From Pseudomonadota bacterium (GTDB taxonomy: Bacteria > Pseudomonadota > Gammaproteobacteria > Burkholderiales > Burkholderiaceae_B), in the NCBI GenBank assembly GCA_023439305.1, contig JAEXOO010000032.1, positions 1-64,000 of the forward strand: DNA of 64,000 nt, given 5' to 3'. Both the position numbers and the translations under genes were made by a program. Positions 26,391 through 35,080 of the stretch are shown piece by piece (positions within the stretch are counted from its first letter, which is position 1; every line of letters begins with the position of its first letter). Below the pieces are notes generated by a model. The model made no database searches, was not told the DNA's origin, and saw nothing but the letters and a program-made list of their open reading frames with translations.

Positions 26391-27101
26391 ATGCAGGGCA
26401 GATGGCGCTGTTTGATAATCGAGGACGATGCCGAGACGGCGCGTTACATTGCGGACGGGCTGGGACAGCAAGGGCATGTTGTGTCGCTTTGTCGAGATGG
26501 GGTGCAAGGCCTGGCCCAGTCCATGGAGCAGGATTGGGATCTGATCATTCTGGATCGGATGCTGCCTAATCAGGTGGACGGCCTGTCCATTTTGTCGACG
26601 CTGCGCGGACTGGGCAAGGAAACGCCGGTGCTGGTCCTCAGTGCGCTCAACGCCCTGGACGAGCGCGTCCGGGGCCTGAAGGCAGGCGGGGACGACTACC
26701 TGACCAAGCCTTTCGCCTTCGCGGAGCTGTATGCCCGGCTGGAAGCCTTGGCCCGGCGCAGCCGGCGCGGCGACCAGCCTGTGCTGCAGATTCTGGATCT
26801 GACCGCGGATCTAGGCTCGGGGCGCGTCACGCGCGCCGGCCAAGTGATCGCCTTGCAGCCGCGCGAATTCCGTCTGCTGGCCTACCTGATGCAGCATGAA
26901 GGGCAGGTCGTGACGCGCACCATGCTTCTGGAAGCCGTGTGGGATTATCGTTTCGACCCGCAGACCAATCTGATCGACGTGCAGATCAGCCGCTTGCGCC
27001 GCAAGTTGGATGTCGCTGCATCAATGCCTTTGATTCACACGGTGCGAGGAGTGGGCTATACCATGAGCGCCACGCCGCCTGCGGCCGACGGGGCAGGGTG
27101 A
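26391..27101 (+). CDS. Two-component response regulator, OmpR/PhoB family
   Basis: This 236-residue regulator has an N-terminal receiver (LIIEDDAETARYIADG, phospho-acceptor Asp in LIILDRMLPNQVDG near residue 55, Lys in LTKPFAF) and a C-terminal winged helix (LQPREFRLLAYLMQHEGQVVTRTMLLEAVWDY, then NLIDVQISRLRRKL and HTVRGVGY). The ATG at 26391 has AAGGGA 6 bases before. Its stop overlaps the kinase start (TGATG), so the two are translationally coupled. Confidence 0.9.
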   Translation: MQGRWRCLIIEDDAETARYIADGLGQQGHVVSLCRDGVQGLAQSMEQDWDLIILDRMLPNQVDGLSILSTLRGLGKETPVLVLSALNALDERVRGLKAGGDDYLTKPFAFAELYARLEALARRSRRGDQPVLQILDLTADLGSGRVTRAGQVIALQPREFRLLAYLMQHEGQVVTRTMLLEAVWDYRFDPQTNLIDVQISRLRRKLDVAASMPLIHTVRGVGYTMSATPPAADGAG

Positions 27102-28465
27102 TGGCGGCCCGAGTGCCCGCCTGGTGGCGTTCCATCTCCTTTCGTCTGACGCTGAATTATGGCGCTCTGGCTGTTTTGACCACGTTGACCTTGCTGGCCT
27201 TTATCTACATTCAGGTCATCAATGTCCTGCACACGCAGTTCTTTCGCCATGTGGCCGTCACGGCCCAGCGCTTGCAGCTGGAATATGAAGACGGGGGCCG
27301 GGCAGGACTGGTGCGCGCGCTGGAGCTGGCGCTGTCGGACCGGGTCGACTCCGAGCGCGAAATCTATCTGTTGCTCGACCAGGACGGGCGCAAGGTGGTG
27401 GGAAACCTGGATGAACTGGAGCCTTCCTTGCTGGCGCGGATGGATACTTCGGAGGTCACCGTGCGACGCGAGGGGGCGCTGACCCAGGGGCGGCTGCGCG
27501 TTCAGCGTCTGGGCGACGGCTCCGTGCTGGTGGTGGGCTACGATTTGCAGGAATTGAACGAAATCAAGTCCTTGATCGAGCAGGCCAGCCTGGTTGCCGT
27601 GTTGGTTGCGGGGTTGCTGATTGCCGCAGGCACGTATGTCTTTCATTCTGAATTGACCTACCGGGTGGCCAGCATTCGCCAGATTACGCAGGAGATCCGC
27701 GCAGGTCGTTTGCGCGAACGGGTGCCTTTGCTGGGGCATGCCGATGAATTTTCACAGCTGTCGCAGGACATCAACTCCATGCTCGATCAGATCGAAGACC
27801 TGATGCAGGGCGTGCGACATGTATCGGATACCATTGCCCATAATCTGCGCACCCCGCTGACTCGGCTGCGAGGCCGTCTTCAGGCCGCGCAGCGGCCAGA
27901 CGCCAGCGTGGACGATATGAAGGCGGCTCAGCAGGCGGCGTTGGCCGAAATAGATCAGCTCAACCAGCTGTTCGGGAAGATGCTGCAGATCGCTGAGATC
28001 GAGGCCGGCATGCAGCGCCAGCGCTTCCATGCATGCGATTTGCGCGCCATCTGTCTGGATGTGCTGGATATGTACGATGCTTTGGCGGAAGAACAGGGCA
28101 TGACGGTGATCAGTTCGCTGGATGCGACGCCGCGCCTGATGGGCGATGCGGACCTGCTGGCCAGTGCGGTGGCCAATCTGGTGGACAATGCCATCAAGTA
28201 CGCGGGATCGCGAGTCTGGATCAATACCGGTTCAGACGGGCGGGGCTGGGCTCGCTTGACACTGCAAGACGATGGGCCTGGCGTCAGCGCCGACAGCGTG
28301 CCGTTGCTGGGGCGGCATTTTTTCCGGGCCGACGAGCGCTATCCAGGCCATGGGCTGGGTTTGAGCAGCGTGCTGGCCACTCTGCGCCTGCATGGGGGGG
28401 AAATCCTGTGGGAAAACGCGCAGCCGGGGCTGCGCGTGCATCTTTTCTTTCCGGCCGCCTTGTGA
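27101..28465 (+). CDS. Sensor histidine kinase
   Basis: This 454-residue membrane kinase partners the regulator just upstream. Transmembrane helices are near residues 20-45 and 165-190, with a periplasmic sensor between them. A HAMP-like region follows, then the phospho-accepting His in SDTIAHNLRTPLTRLRG, the N-box DNAIKYAG, the G1-box DDGPGVS and GHGLGLSSV. The signal is unknown. Coupling by the TGATG overlap ensures matched expression. Confidence 0.9.
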   Translation: MAARVPAWWRSISFRLTLNYGALAVLTTLTLLAFIYIQVINVLHTQFFRHVAVTAQRLQLEYEDGGRAGLVRALELALSDRVDSEREIYLLLDQDGRKVVGNLDELEPSLLARMDTSEVTVRREGALTQGRLRVQRLGDGSVLVVGYDLQELNEIKSLIEQASLVAVLVAGLLIAAGTYVFHSELTYRVASIRQITQEIRAGRLRERVPLLGHADEFSQLSQDINSMLDQIEDLMQGVRHVSDTIAHNLRTPLTRLRGRLQAAQRPDASVDDMKAAQQAALAEIDQLNQLFGKMLQIAEIEAGMQRQRFHACDLRAICLDVLDMYDALAEEQGMTVISSLDATPRLMGDADLLASAVANLVDNAIKYAGSRVWINTGSDGRGWARLTLQDDGPGVSADSVPLLGRHFFRADERYPGHGLGLSSVLATLRLHGGEILWENAQPGLRVHLFFPAAL

Positions 28466-28599
28466 CATCTCTAGGCCGGATGGCTTAGGACGGATAGTCG
28501 CCATCCAGTTTAAAAGACAGTCAGCAGGAATGCGGCTCAGCCAAAACAATCCCCGCGTTATCCCCAGGTTTGTGCACAGTTTTTGGGGATAAGTCGGGT

Positions 28600-29298
28600 T
28601 TACATGAAGTCGTCCATTCCACCTGCGGGCGCCAGCCCTGTCAGGGCATACACGCCCCAGGCGATAAGCGCGGCCAGCACAAGGGCGATCAAGCGCGTCT
28701 TCCAGGTGTCGGTGCTGGCGGGCAGGCGAGGCTGGGCAGGGACGGCGGCATCGCCGGTGATCATGGTGCTGGTCAATTTCTGCCCACCCAGGACGCGGTA
28801 CAGCACGATGGCCAGGATATGCAGGGCGATAAGTGCGAGCATGATCCATTCATTGGCTTTGTGCAGGCCGGTCAGGGTTTTGGACCAGCTGCTGCTGAGA
28901 TAGGCCAGCGGGCCTGTCGTGAAAATATCATCGTTGGCAAACAGGCCCGAGACGGCCTGGAAGCCAAAGACGATCAGCATGGCCCACACCGACCAGGCGC
29001 CGATGGGATTGTGTCCAGGGTAGACATCGGGTTTGTCGCGCAGGTAATTCAGGCTGCGAGCCGGATTGGGTAAAAAGCGCGTAAATCGGGAGTAATGCCC
29101 GCCGATCAGGCCCCAGACCAGACGAAACGCCAGCAGTCCGAGCGTCAGCAGGCCTAAGCGCACATGCCAGTCCATCCACAGACCGCCCACTTTGATGGTG
29201 ACGAAACAGCCGACGATGCTCAGCACCAGAAGCCAGTGAAACAGGCGGGTAGGCAAATCCCAGACGCGCAGGCGGCGGGAATCGGAGGCAGTGTTCAT
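28600..29298 (-). CDS. Cytochrome b561-type dihaem membrane protein
   Basis: This is a 232-residue inner-membrane protein with five or so helices of the CybB/Ni-Fe hydrogenase cytochrome b family. The first helix starts RVWDLPTRLFHWLLVLS, and further His residues occur in WHVRLGLLTLG, LHKANEWIMLALIALHILAI and similar. Such proteins shuttle electrons between quinol and periplasmic haem proteins. The ATG at 29298 is preceded by no strong ribosome-binding site. The C-terminus ends in a Pro-Ala-Gly-Gly-Met-rich tail. Confidence 0.82.
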   Translation of the reverse strand: MNTASDSRRLRVWDLPTRLFHWLLVLSIVGCFVTIKVGGLWMDWHVRLGLLTLGLLAFRLVWGLIGGHYSRFTRFLPNPARSLNYLRDKPDVYPGHNPIGAWSVWAMLIVFGFQAVSGLFANDDIFTTGPLAYLSSSWSKTLTGLHKANEWIMLALIALHILAIVLYRVLGGQKLTSTMITGDAAVPAQPRLPASTDTWKTRLIALVLAALIAWGVYALTGLAPAGGMDDFM

Positions 29299-29376
29299 GG
29301 TGAAATCCGGGATGAAACAGAACAATTGATTATAAGCATGGCTCTGTTGGAGAGTCCCGGGCGGACAAAGTTCCGG

Positions 29377-29889
29377 TCAGCGCAGGGCCTGGCGGCGCTT
29401 GCGCAGGCTGACTTTGCGTCCGTCGTAGCGATATTCATCGATGTGAGCCGGATCATCCCGATTGGGTGTTTCCATGATCAGGGTCTGGCCTTGGTGGCGT
29501 ACCCGGATCTGGGCGCTGCAGGAACCGAAAGGGGGAGACAGCGTATAGCCGCTGGCGGCTACTGTGATCCAGTGGTAGCTGATGGGGCAACTGCCCAGGC
29601 CGGTGTCCACAGAAATGAGCGCAGTCTGGCCTTTGTGCTGGTTGAAGGCGTAGGGAATGTTGATCATGCCCTTGAGTTCGGGGGCGATGATAGTGGCGCC
29701 CAGCTGCAATTGGGCTTCGTAGACGTATTCGCTTTGGCTGACTTGCAGCTTGCCGTAAGGCGTTTCCAGGCTGAGCTGGGAAGGGGGTTGCGGCCAAGCT
29801 AGCGGCACGGCGCCGCTGGATGACAAAGGATGAGCCAGGATGGCCAAGCCAGATGCCAGGCTGCATAGAAAGGCTGTGGAAAGACGCAT
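29377..29889 (-). CDS. Secreted protein of unknown function
   Basis: This 170-residue protein starts with a signal peptide (MRLSTAFLCSLASGLAILA, cleavage probably near SSSGA). The rest is beta-rich, with two Cys residues near the middle (SCPIS and FGSCSA) that could form a disulfide. I do not recognise the family. It ends with a basic tail (RKVSLRKRRQALR). It is a single gene, 79 bases from the cytochrome b gene and on the same strand. Confidence 0.65.
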   Translation of the reverse strand: MRLSTAFLCSLASGLAILAHPLSSSGAVPLAWPQPPSQLSLETPYGKLQVSQSEYVYEAQLQLGATIIAPELKGMINIPYAFNQHKGQTALISVDTGLGSCPISYHWITVAASGYTLSPPFGSCSAQIRVRHQGQTLIMETPNRDDPAHIDEYRYDGRKVSLRKRRQALR

Positions 29890-30212
29890 GGCGAGTCAAG
29901 TCTGGAAAGGGGCAGAATTGCGCTGCGTAGGGACCGCGCAGAATTTCCTCTGTTTGTAAATTCTATGACATTTTATGTTTCTTGTCAGTGAGGCGAATGC
30001 CTTTTGTAATAACCTTCAGGACTGAGGCGGCGACGGGGAGTTGCTGACGCCCGCTCACGAAGCCAGTGCGTTCTTGTCGGCTCCTATGCCTGTGAATTCG
30101 GCGCCTTTGTGCTGAAGCAGAGAGTCTGGCGGGCTCCGTTTTGCGCTATGATGGGCGGGCTGGTCCCGCCCGGGATCACACCGCATTTCTTTGTTGCAGC
30201 CGAGATCTCATT
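29890..30212. other. Intergenic region upstream of ribA
   Basis: No gene is supported. I looked for an FMN riboswitch (conserved AGGCGGCGAC-type core) and see only an isolated fragment similar to it near 30025. That is not enough to call one. Promoters for ribA and for the minus-strand secreted protein must lie here. Confidence 0.35.
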
Positions 30213-30884
30213 ATGCAATCCACGCCGGAGTCATCCCTGGCCCCTGAAGCGGGTGCCCTAAAGCCAACGGCAGATGCCGGGCAGGCGCCCTTGCTGGACT
30301 ATGTCAGCTCCAGCCAGTTGCCCACTCCCTGGGCGGTTTTCAAGATTCATGTCTTTGTCGAGCGCAGCAGCCAGAAAGAGCATGTGCTGCTTACTTTGGG
30401 CAATGTGGCCGGGGGAGAGCCTGTGCTGGCGCGGGTGCATTCGGAATGCCTGACCGGCGACGCCTTGTTCAGTCTGCGTTGCGACTGTGGCCCACAGCTT
30501 CAATTGGCGCTGGAGCGCATTGCCAAGCAAGGCCGCGGCGCGCTGATGTACCTGCGTCAGGAAGGGCGGGGCATAGGCCTGGTCAACAAGATTCGGGCTT
30601 ATCAATTGCAGGATCAGGGCGCAGACACGGTCGAGGCCAACGAGCGTCTGGGTTTCCCCGCGGACATGCGGCGCTACGATATCTGCAAAAGCATGCTGGA
30701 TCACGTCGGCATTCACCAGATCCGCCTAATGACCAATAACCCACGCAAGGTCAAGACCCTGCAGGATATCGGCATAGATGTGGTGGAACGTGTTCCGCAC
30801 CAGATCGAAGGCAATCCCTATAACAAGAACTACCTGAACACCAAGCGTCTGCGCCTAGGCCATTGGTTGGATACAGATCAGTAA
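30213..30884 (+). CDS. ribA: GTP cyclohydrolase II
   Basis: RibA converts GTP to the pyrimidine precursor of riboflavin, releasing formate and pyrophosphate. The 223-residue stand-alone enzyme has the zinc-site HSECLTGDALFSLRCDCGPQL, the active-site LRQEGRGIGLVNKIRAY, and the Arg/Asn block LMTNNPRK. The N-terminal 30 residues are a poorly conserved extension (Ser/Pro/Ala-rich). It is not fused to RibB and not in a rib operon here. A strong terminator follows. Confidence 0.93.
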   Translation: MQSTPESSLAPEAGALKPTADAGQAPLLDYVSSSQLPTPWAVFKIHVFVERSSQKEHVLLTLGNVAGGEPVLARVHSECLTGDALFSLRCDCGPQLQLALERIAKQGRGALMYLRQEGRGIGLVNKIRAYQLQDQGADTVEANERLGFPADMRRYDICKSMLDHVGIHQIRLMTNNPRKVKTLQDIGIDVVERVPHQIEGNPYNKNYLNTKRLRLGHWLDTDQ

Positions 30885-30936
30885 AACAGAACGCCGCAGC
30901 AGCAATGCCAGGAATGCGGCGGTTGTATGCGCACAC

Positions 30937-30975
30937 AAAAAAACCGCCAGCTCTACGGGGCTGGCGGTTTTTTTT
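30937..30975. terminator. Bidirectional terminator between ribA and azoR
   Basis: AAACCGCCAG (30941-30950) pairs with CTGGCGGTTT (30961-30970), followed by Ts on the plus strand and, read from the other side, by Ts on the minus strand. It lies between two convergent genes. Confidence 0.8.
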
Positions 30976-30990
30976 ATGCAGCTGGCGGAA

Positions 30991-31617
30991 TCAGGCTGTA
31001 GCTTGTTCCAGCAGGCTGGCGACGCTGGTCTTGGCATTGTCCAGAATAGTCTGACGCTGCTCGGGCGCCTGAGCCATGCCTTCGGCATAGATGATGCGCA
31101 GATCGGTCACACCCAGGAAGCCGAACATGACGCGCAGGTAGCTTTCCTGGTGTTCCATCGCCTGGCCTTGCTCGGAGCCCGAGTAGACGCCGCCGCGGGT
31201 GGCGACGATGTAGACCGTTTTGCCGCCAGCCAGGCCTTCTGGGCCGTTGGCGGTGTAGCGGAAGGTGCGGCCGGCCTGGGCGATGCGGTCCAGCCATGCC
31301 TTGAGCTGGCTAGGGATAGTGAAGTTGTAGAAGGGGGCGCCGATGACCAGGGTGTCGCTGTCCAGGAACTGGCTGATCAGTTTCTCGGTCAAGGCGTTTT
31401 CGGCGCGCTGGGTGTCGCTCAGACTGGCGTCTTCCAGACCCAGGCGCAAGCCCAGGGAGTCGGCCGAGAAGTGGGGGATGGGCTGGGCAGCCAGATCCAG
31501 ATATTCGACCTGTACGTTGTCGTTCTGCTGACGGATCTGCTCGACCACATACTGGGTCAGCATGCGCGATGCGGAGGCGGAGCCGGTGATACTGGAGTCG
31601 ATGTGCAGCAATTTCAT
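30991..31617 (-). CDS. azoR: FMN-dependent NADH-azoreductase
   Basis: AzoR is a flavodoxin-fold quinone/azo reductase, 208 residues. It starts MKLLHIDSSITGSASASR, the FMN phosphate-binding loop. Further blocks are GAPFYNFTIPSQLKAWLDRI and VATRGGVYS. It reduces quinones and azo compounds, probably protecting against quinone stress. The divergent LysR regulator starts 126 bases away, and an inverted repeat (AGGAATG at 31642, CATTCCT at 31668) in between may be its site. Confidence 0.9.
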   Translation of the reverse strand: MKLLHIDSSITGSASASRMLTQYVVEQIRQQNDNVQVEYLDLAAQPIPHFSADSLGLRLGLEDASLSDTQRAENALTEKLISQFLDSDTLVIGAPFYNFTIPSQLKAWLDRIAQAGRTFRYTANGPEGLAGGKTVYIVATRGGVYSGSEQGQAMEHQESYLRVMFGFLGVTDLRIIYAEGMAQAPEQRQTILDNAKTSVASLLEQATA

Positions 31618-31742
31618 GATGTAGGGTGTCCAAGTGGTTCAAGGAATGATGTCATTATGTTTGAATCCATTCCTGGTGATAAGCTGGCTATTTTGAGAAA
31701 GATTATTCCACTTTTGTTAGTAATGTTGCGGAAGCGCGAGCT

Positions 31743-32651
31743 ATGTACGATCTGAACGATATGGTGCTTTTTACCGAAGTGGTGCAACGAGGAGGGTTCA
31801 GTGCGGCGGCGCGCCATCTGGGCATGCCGCCTTCGCGCCTGTCGCGGCGCATCAATCGGCTGGAGACCGAACTGGGCGTGCGCTTGTTGCAACGCACCAC
31901 GCGCAGTCTTTCTCTGACGCCTGCCGGTGAGGTCTTCTTGCGGCATTGCCAGGCCATGCGCGATGAAGCCGAAGCGGCGCTTGCCGCTGTTGCTCAAGTG
32001 CAGCAGGAGCCGCGCGGGTTGTTGCGGGTGAGCTGTCCGGTGACGCTGGCGCAAACCGTGCTGCACCAGGTGTTTGCGCAGTATCTGATGCGGTATCCGC
32101 AGGTGGATCTGGAGGTCGAGGTCACCAATCGTGTGGTTGATCCGGTGGCCGATGGCATGGATGTGGCGCTGCGCGTGCGCAGCACGCTGAGCGACAGCGC
32201 CAGCTATATCGTCAAGCGGCTGGGAGAGAGCAGCTCTATTCTGGTGGCGCATCCGGCACTGCTGGAGCAGTTCGATCCGGTACGGGGGCCAGCGGATCTG
32301 GCTCGCCTGCCGACAGTGGGCATGTCGGCCCGGCAAGGCAATGCAGAATGGCAATTGCATGGCCCGGGCGGCGCGTCCATCAGCGTGGCGCACCGGCCCC
32401 GCTATGTGGCGACCGATTTGCTGACACTGCAGCAGGGCATCGAGCAAGGCGTGGGGGTCGGCATATTGCCGGATTACATGTGCTGCGAGTCCTTGCAGGC
32501 GGGGCGGCTGTTGCGGGTCTTGCCGCAGTGGGCGCCTTTGCCCGGCATTATCCATGCCGTATTCCCATCGCGCCGGGGCATGGCCCGGGCGGTGCGGCGT
32601 TTTCTGGATTTTCTGGCCGAGCAGTTGCCTGTGCATCACCCGCGCATCTGA
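31743..32651 (+). CDS. LysR-family transcriptional regulator
   Basis: This 302-residue regulator has an N-terminal helix-turn-helix (MVLFTEVVQRGGFSAAARHLGMPPSRLSRRINRLETELGV, shown here only as its start and end, positions 6-45) and a C-terminal effector domain that resembles DsdC/GcvA-like LysR proteins (GMDVALRVRSTL, GVGVGILPDYM). It is divergent from azoR and probably activates it in response to a quinone or a related compound. The ATG at 31743 is the family start. Confidence 0.87.
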   Translation: MYDLNDMVLFTEVVQRGGFSAAARHLGMPPSRLSRRINRLETELGVRLLQRTTRSLSLTPAGEVFLRHCQAMRDEAEAALAAVAQVQQEPRGLLRVSCPVTLAQTVLHQVFAQYLMRYPQVDLEVEVTNRVVDPVADGMDVALRVRSTLSDSASYIVKRLGESSSILVAHPALLEQFDPVRGPADLARLPTVGMSARQGNAEWQLHGPGGASISVAHRPRYVATDLLTLQQGIEQGVGVGILPDYMCCESLQAGRLLRVLPQWAPLPGIIHAVFPSRRGMARAVRRFLDFLAEQLPVHHPRI

Positions 32652-32661
32652 GGCGCGGTGC

Positions 32662-34224
32662 TTATGGCTCGCGGGTGGCGGAACAGTCGCGGCTCGCGGG
32701 CAGAATGGCCCAATGCAGATCGATAACCGGACTGCGCTCGGATGACCAGCGCTGCTTTCGTAGGCCCTTGATAGGTGCCTGGGCGTAGAGTTCGGCCAGT
32801 GCTGGCTGGGGTTGGCCCCGTGTCTTAAGGCTGTAGACGATCAGCGCGCCGCACTCCAAGTCCTGGGGGATGTTCAGCCAAGGGGATTGGGCGGGATCCG
32901 CGTCAATGAATACCTGTGCCTGCGTTCCGGCGTGAACTGCAATGTTGCCGCCCAGCCAGGTGTCGGCGATCACGACACGCAGCGGCTGGCCCGGCATGTG
33001 TTCTTTCCATACTTCTAGCATCTGGGCGGATACTTCCGGTCCGGGGAATGTGGAGCGGGAGTCCCTGCCGGTGTGCCAGGCCAAGGGGCCGCGAGCCGCG
33101 GCATAGCCGACCGCCATCAGGATCTGCAGGGTGATCACGATCACGGCCATGCGACGCAGTTGCACGCGTTCGCGCCCGTGTAGGAACCACAGAGCATAAA
33201 AGCCGTACAACACAAAGAAGGTCGTGGCCCAAGAGGCGACCAGGCGCGTACCCAGCAGGGCCGAAATCAGCACCGTGCTCAAGAACGGGGCCAGGCCCAC
33301 CCAAAGCAGGAATTGGCGGTCCGCCGGTTCCAGGGCGTTCGCGTAGCGCCGCGCCTGACGCACATCGGCGCCCGGGTCGTAGTTCACGCGATGGCTGCTG
33401 CGCCGGTTCCAGATTTTCAGCGCCAGCAAGGCGATGATCATGGGGCTCAGGCGAGCCAGTTGATCCAGCACGAAGCTGAGCAGCTCTTTGTAGGCTTCCC
33501 AGCGGGTATGCGTCTCCAGCGATCCGTCCATGTAGCGGAAAGGGGCCAGGTCGTGCTGATACAGCCAGTACAGGTGGGGAGAGATCACAAGCGCATACGC
33601 AAGCAGTCCGATCCCCAGCCCCTGCCACGTGCGCCTGTCTTTCAAGGCGCCGCTGCGCAGCAAATACAGAAAGAATCCGGCAAACAGAATGACGGCGCTG
33701 TATTTGGTCATTGTAGACAGGGCGGCGACAGCGCCCAGCCAGAACCAGCTCGACAACGGTTGGCGTCGGGTGGCGCGATAGAACAGCCAGATCGACGCGG
33801 TGACCGACCACAGCTGTGCGGTGTTGTGGTTGAAGATCGTGCCGCGCAGCGAGAAGTAGATGCTGACAGAGCTGATGAGCAGCACGATGAAGGCGCGCCG
33901 TTGACTGAGAAATTCGCAGCCCAGTTTCCAGATAAACCACAGTCCCAGCGCCGAGGCCGTCATGCCGGCAGCGAAGGTCAGCCAGATAGGCCGGCCGAAG
34001 ACGCTGGTCAGCGCCGCCATGATCCAGGAGGGCAGTGGCGGGTGTTTCAGGTAGCCCAGCTCGAAGCTGGCCGCCCAGACCAGCTCTTCCATGCCGTCCA
34101 GATCGGGCGCCTTGTGGCTGAGCGCGGTCAGCGCCGTCCATAGAATGACCATGAACAGCAGGTACAGGATGACTTGGTGTTGCAGGTTGCGGCGTACCGC
34201 AAGGGATGGGGGACGGGCGCGCAT
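32662..34224 (-). CDS. GT39/ArnT-like membrane glycosyltransferase
   Basis: This is a polytopic inner-membrane protein of about 520 residues. The family signature is present in the first loop: a DGMEELVWAASF block with an acidic pair, then YLKHPPLPSW (about residue 62), as in ArnT/PMT-family glycosyltransferases using polyprenyl-phosphate sugars. Twelve or so helices are predicted in the first 400 residues; the C-terminal 130 residues are soluble. The ATG at 34224 was chosen because the frame upstream has no family character. The donor and acceptor are unknown. It converges on the LysR gene. Confidence 0.82.
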   Translation of the reverse strand: MRARPPSLAVRRNLQHQVILYLLFMVILWTALTALSHKAPDLDGMEELVWAASFELGYLKHPPLPSWIMAALTSVFGRPIWLTFAAGMTASALGLWFIWKLGCEFLSQRRAFIVLLISSVSIYFSLRGTIFNHNTAQLWSVTASIWLFYRATRRQPLSSWFWLGAVAALSTMTKYSAVILFAGFFLYLLRSGALKDRRTWQGLGIGLLAYALVISPHLYWLYQHDLAPFRYMDGSLETHTRWEAYKELLSFVLDQLARLSPMIIALLALKIWNRRSSHRVNYDPGADVRQARRYANALEPADRQFLLWVGLAPFLSTVLISALLGTRLVASWATTFFVLYGFYALWFLHGRERVQLRRMAVIVITLQILMAVGYAAARGPLAWHTGRDSRSTFPGPEVSAQMLEVWKEHMPGQPLRVVIADTWLGGNIAVHAGTQAQVFIDADPAQSPWLNIPQDLECGALIVYSLKTRGQPQPALAELYAQAPIKGLRKQRWSSERSPVIDLHWAILPASRDCSATREP

Positions 34225-34329
34225 GCTGGCTACTATGAAACAGGAAAACAGCAAGTGTATCGTCTTTGCGTTACAGCCGGCGTCCTTGGCTCGACACTGG
34301 GGAAGAACTGGGCTACCATGCACTCCGTC

Positions 34330-34433
34330 ATTGGGGAGTAGCCGCTCTGGTTCGCCAGAGGTCAGCGTCAACACACTTGGTCAACAAAAGACCATGGCGC
34401 TGGCAGCAATAGCCTGGCAAGACCTTTGACCAT
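34330..34433 (+). promoter_or_regulatory. yybP-ykoY-type manganese riboswitch
   Basis: The segment begins with the conserved TTGGGGAGTAGCC box, carries a helix CTCTGGTTCGCCAGAG (34345-34360) and GTCAGCGTCAAC, and closes with the second conserved box GGCAAGACCTTTGACC (34416-34431). These match both metal-binding loops of the yybP-ykoY class, which senses Mn(II). It directly precedes a UPF0016-type Mn exporter gene, its usual partner. Following helices overlap the ribosome-binding region, so translational control is likely. Confidence 0.85.
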
Positions 34434-34497
34434 GAACCTTCGCATATGGCCGGGGAGGTTTGTGGTCAATCGTCTCAGTTACCGGCCAGGAGTTGTT

Positions 34498-35073
34498 ATG
34501 GAAGCCCTTTTTGTCTCTACCGGTGTGGTCGCCCTGGCCGAAATCGGTGACAAAACCCAATTGCTGGCCTTTATTCTGGCGGCGCGCTACAAGCGCCCCT
34601 GGCCCATCATTCTGGCCATTCTGCTGGCTACAGCGGTCAATCACGGCCTGGCCGGCGCCATCGGCGCCTGGGTTCCCGCTCTGCTCGATCCCGAAGTACT
34701 GCGCTGGGTGCTGGGCGTATCTTTCCTGGCCATGGCCGTCTGGATTCTGATTCCCGATAAAATTGATGACGCCGAAGCGGCCCGTACGCGATTCGGCGTC
34801 TTCGGCACGACCTTGATCACCTTCTTTCTGGCGGAAATGGGTGACAAGACCCAAATCGCCACTGTTGCCCTGGCCGCCAAATACCATGATTTCTGGTGGG
34901 TAGTGGTGGGGACGACCTTGGGGATGATGTTGGCCAACGTGCCGGCGGTGCTGTTCGGCGAGCGTATCGCCCGCCGCATGCCCACCCGGCTGGTTCATCG
35001 CATCGCCGCCTGTATTTTTGCGGTGCTGGGCGTGCTGGCCTTGCTGGGCGGGATGGAGAGCCTGGGCTTCTGA
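34498..35073 (+). CDS. UPF0016/TMEM165-family manganese exporter (MneA-like)
   Basis: This inner-membrane protein of 191 residues has six helices in two repeats. Each repeat has the signature Glu-x-Gly-Asp-Lys-Thr: EIGDKTQ near residue 15 and EMGDKTQ near residue 117. UPF0016 proteins export Mn(II). The ATG at 34498 has GCCAGG 10 bases before. The yybP-ykoY riboswitch 65 bases upstream would switch it on when manganese is high. It converges with the chemoreceptor gene, with 7 bases between stops. Confidence 0.9.
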   Translation: MEALFVSTGVVALAEIGDKTQLLAFILAARYKRPWPIILAILLATAVNHGLAGAIGAWVPALLDPEVLRWVLGVSFLAMAVWILIPDKIDDAEAARTRFGVFGTTLITFFLAEMGDKTQIATVALAAKYHDFWWVVVGTTLGMMLANVPAVLFGERIARRMPTRLVHRIAACIFAVLGVLALLGGMESLGF

Positions 35074-35080
35074 TCCGGTT

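Noticed and set aside
30020..30040. AGGCGGCGACGGGGA as a hint of an FMN riboswitch before ribA
   Set aside because: Only a short fragment fits; the other conserved elements of the FMN class are missing.
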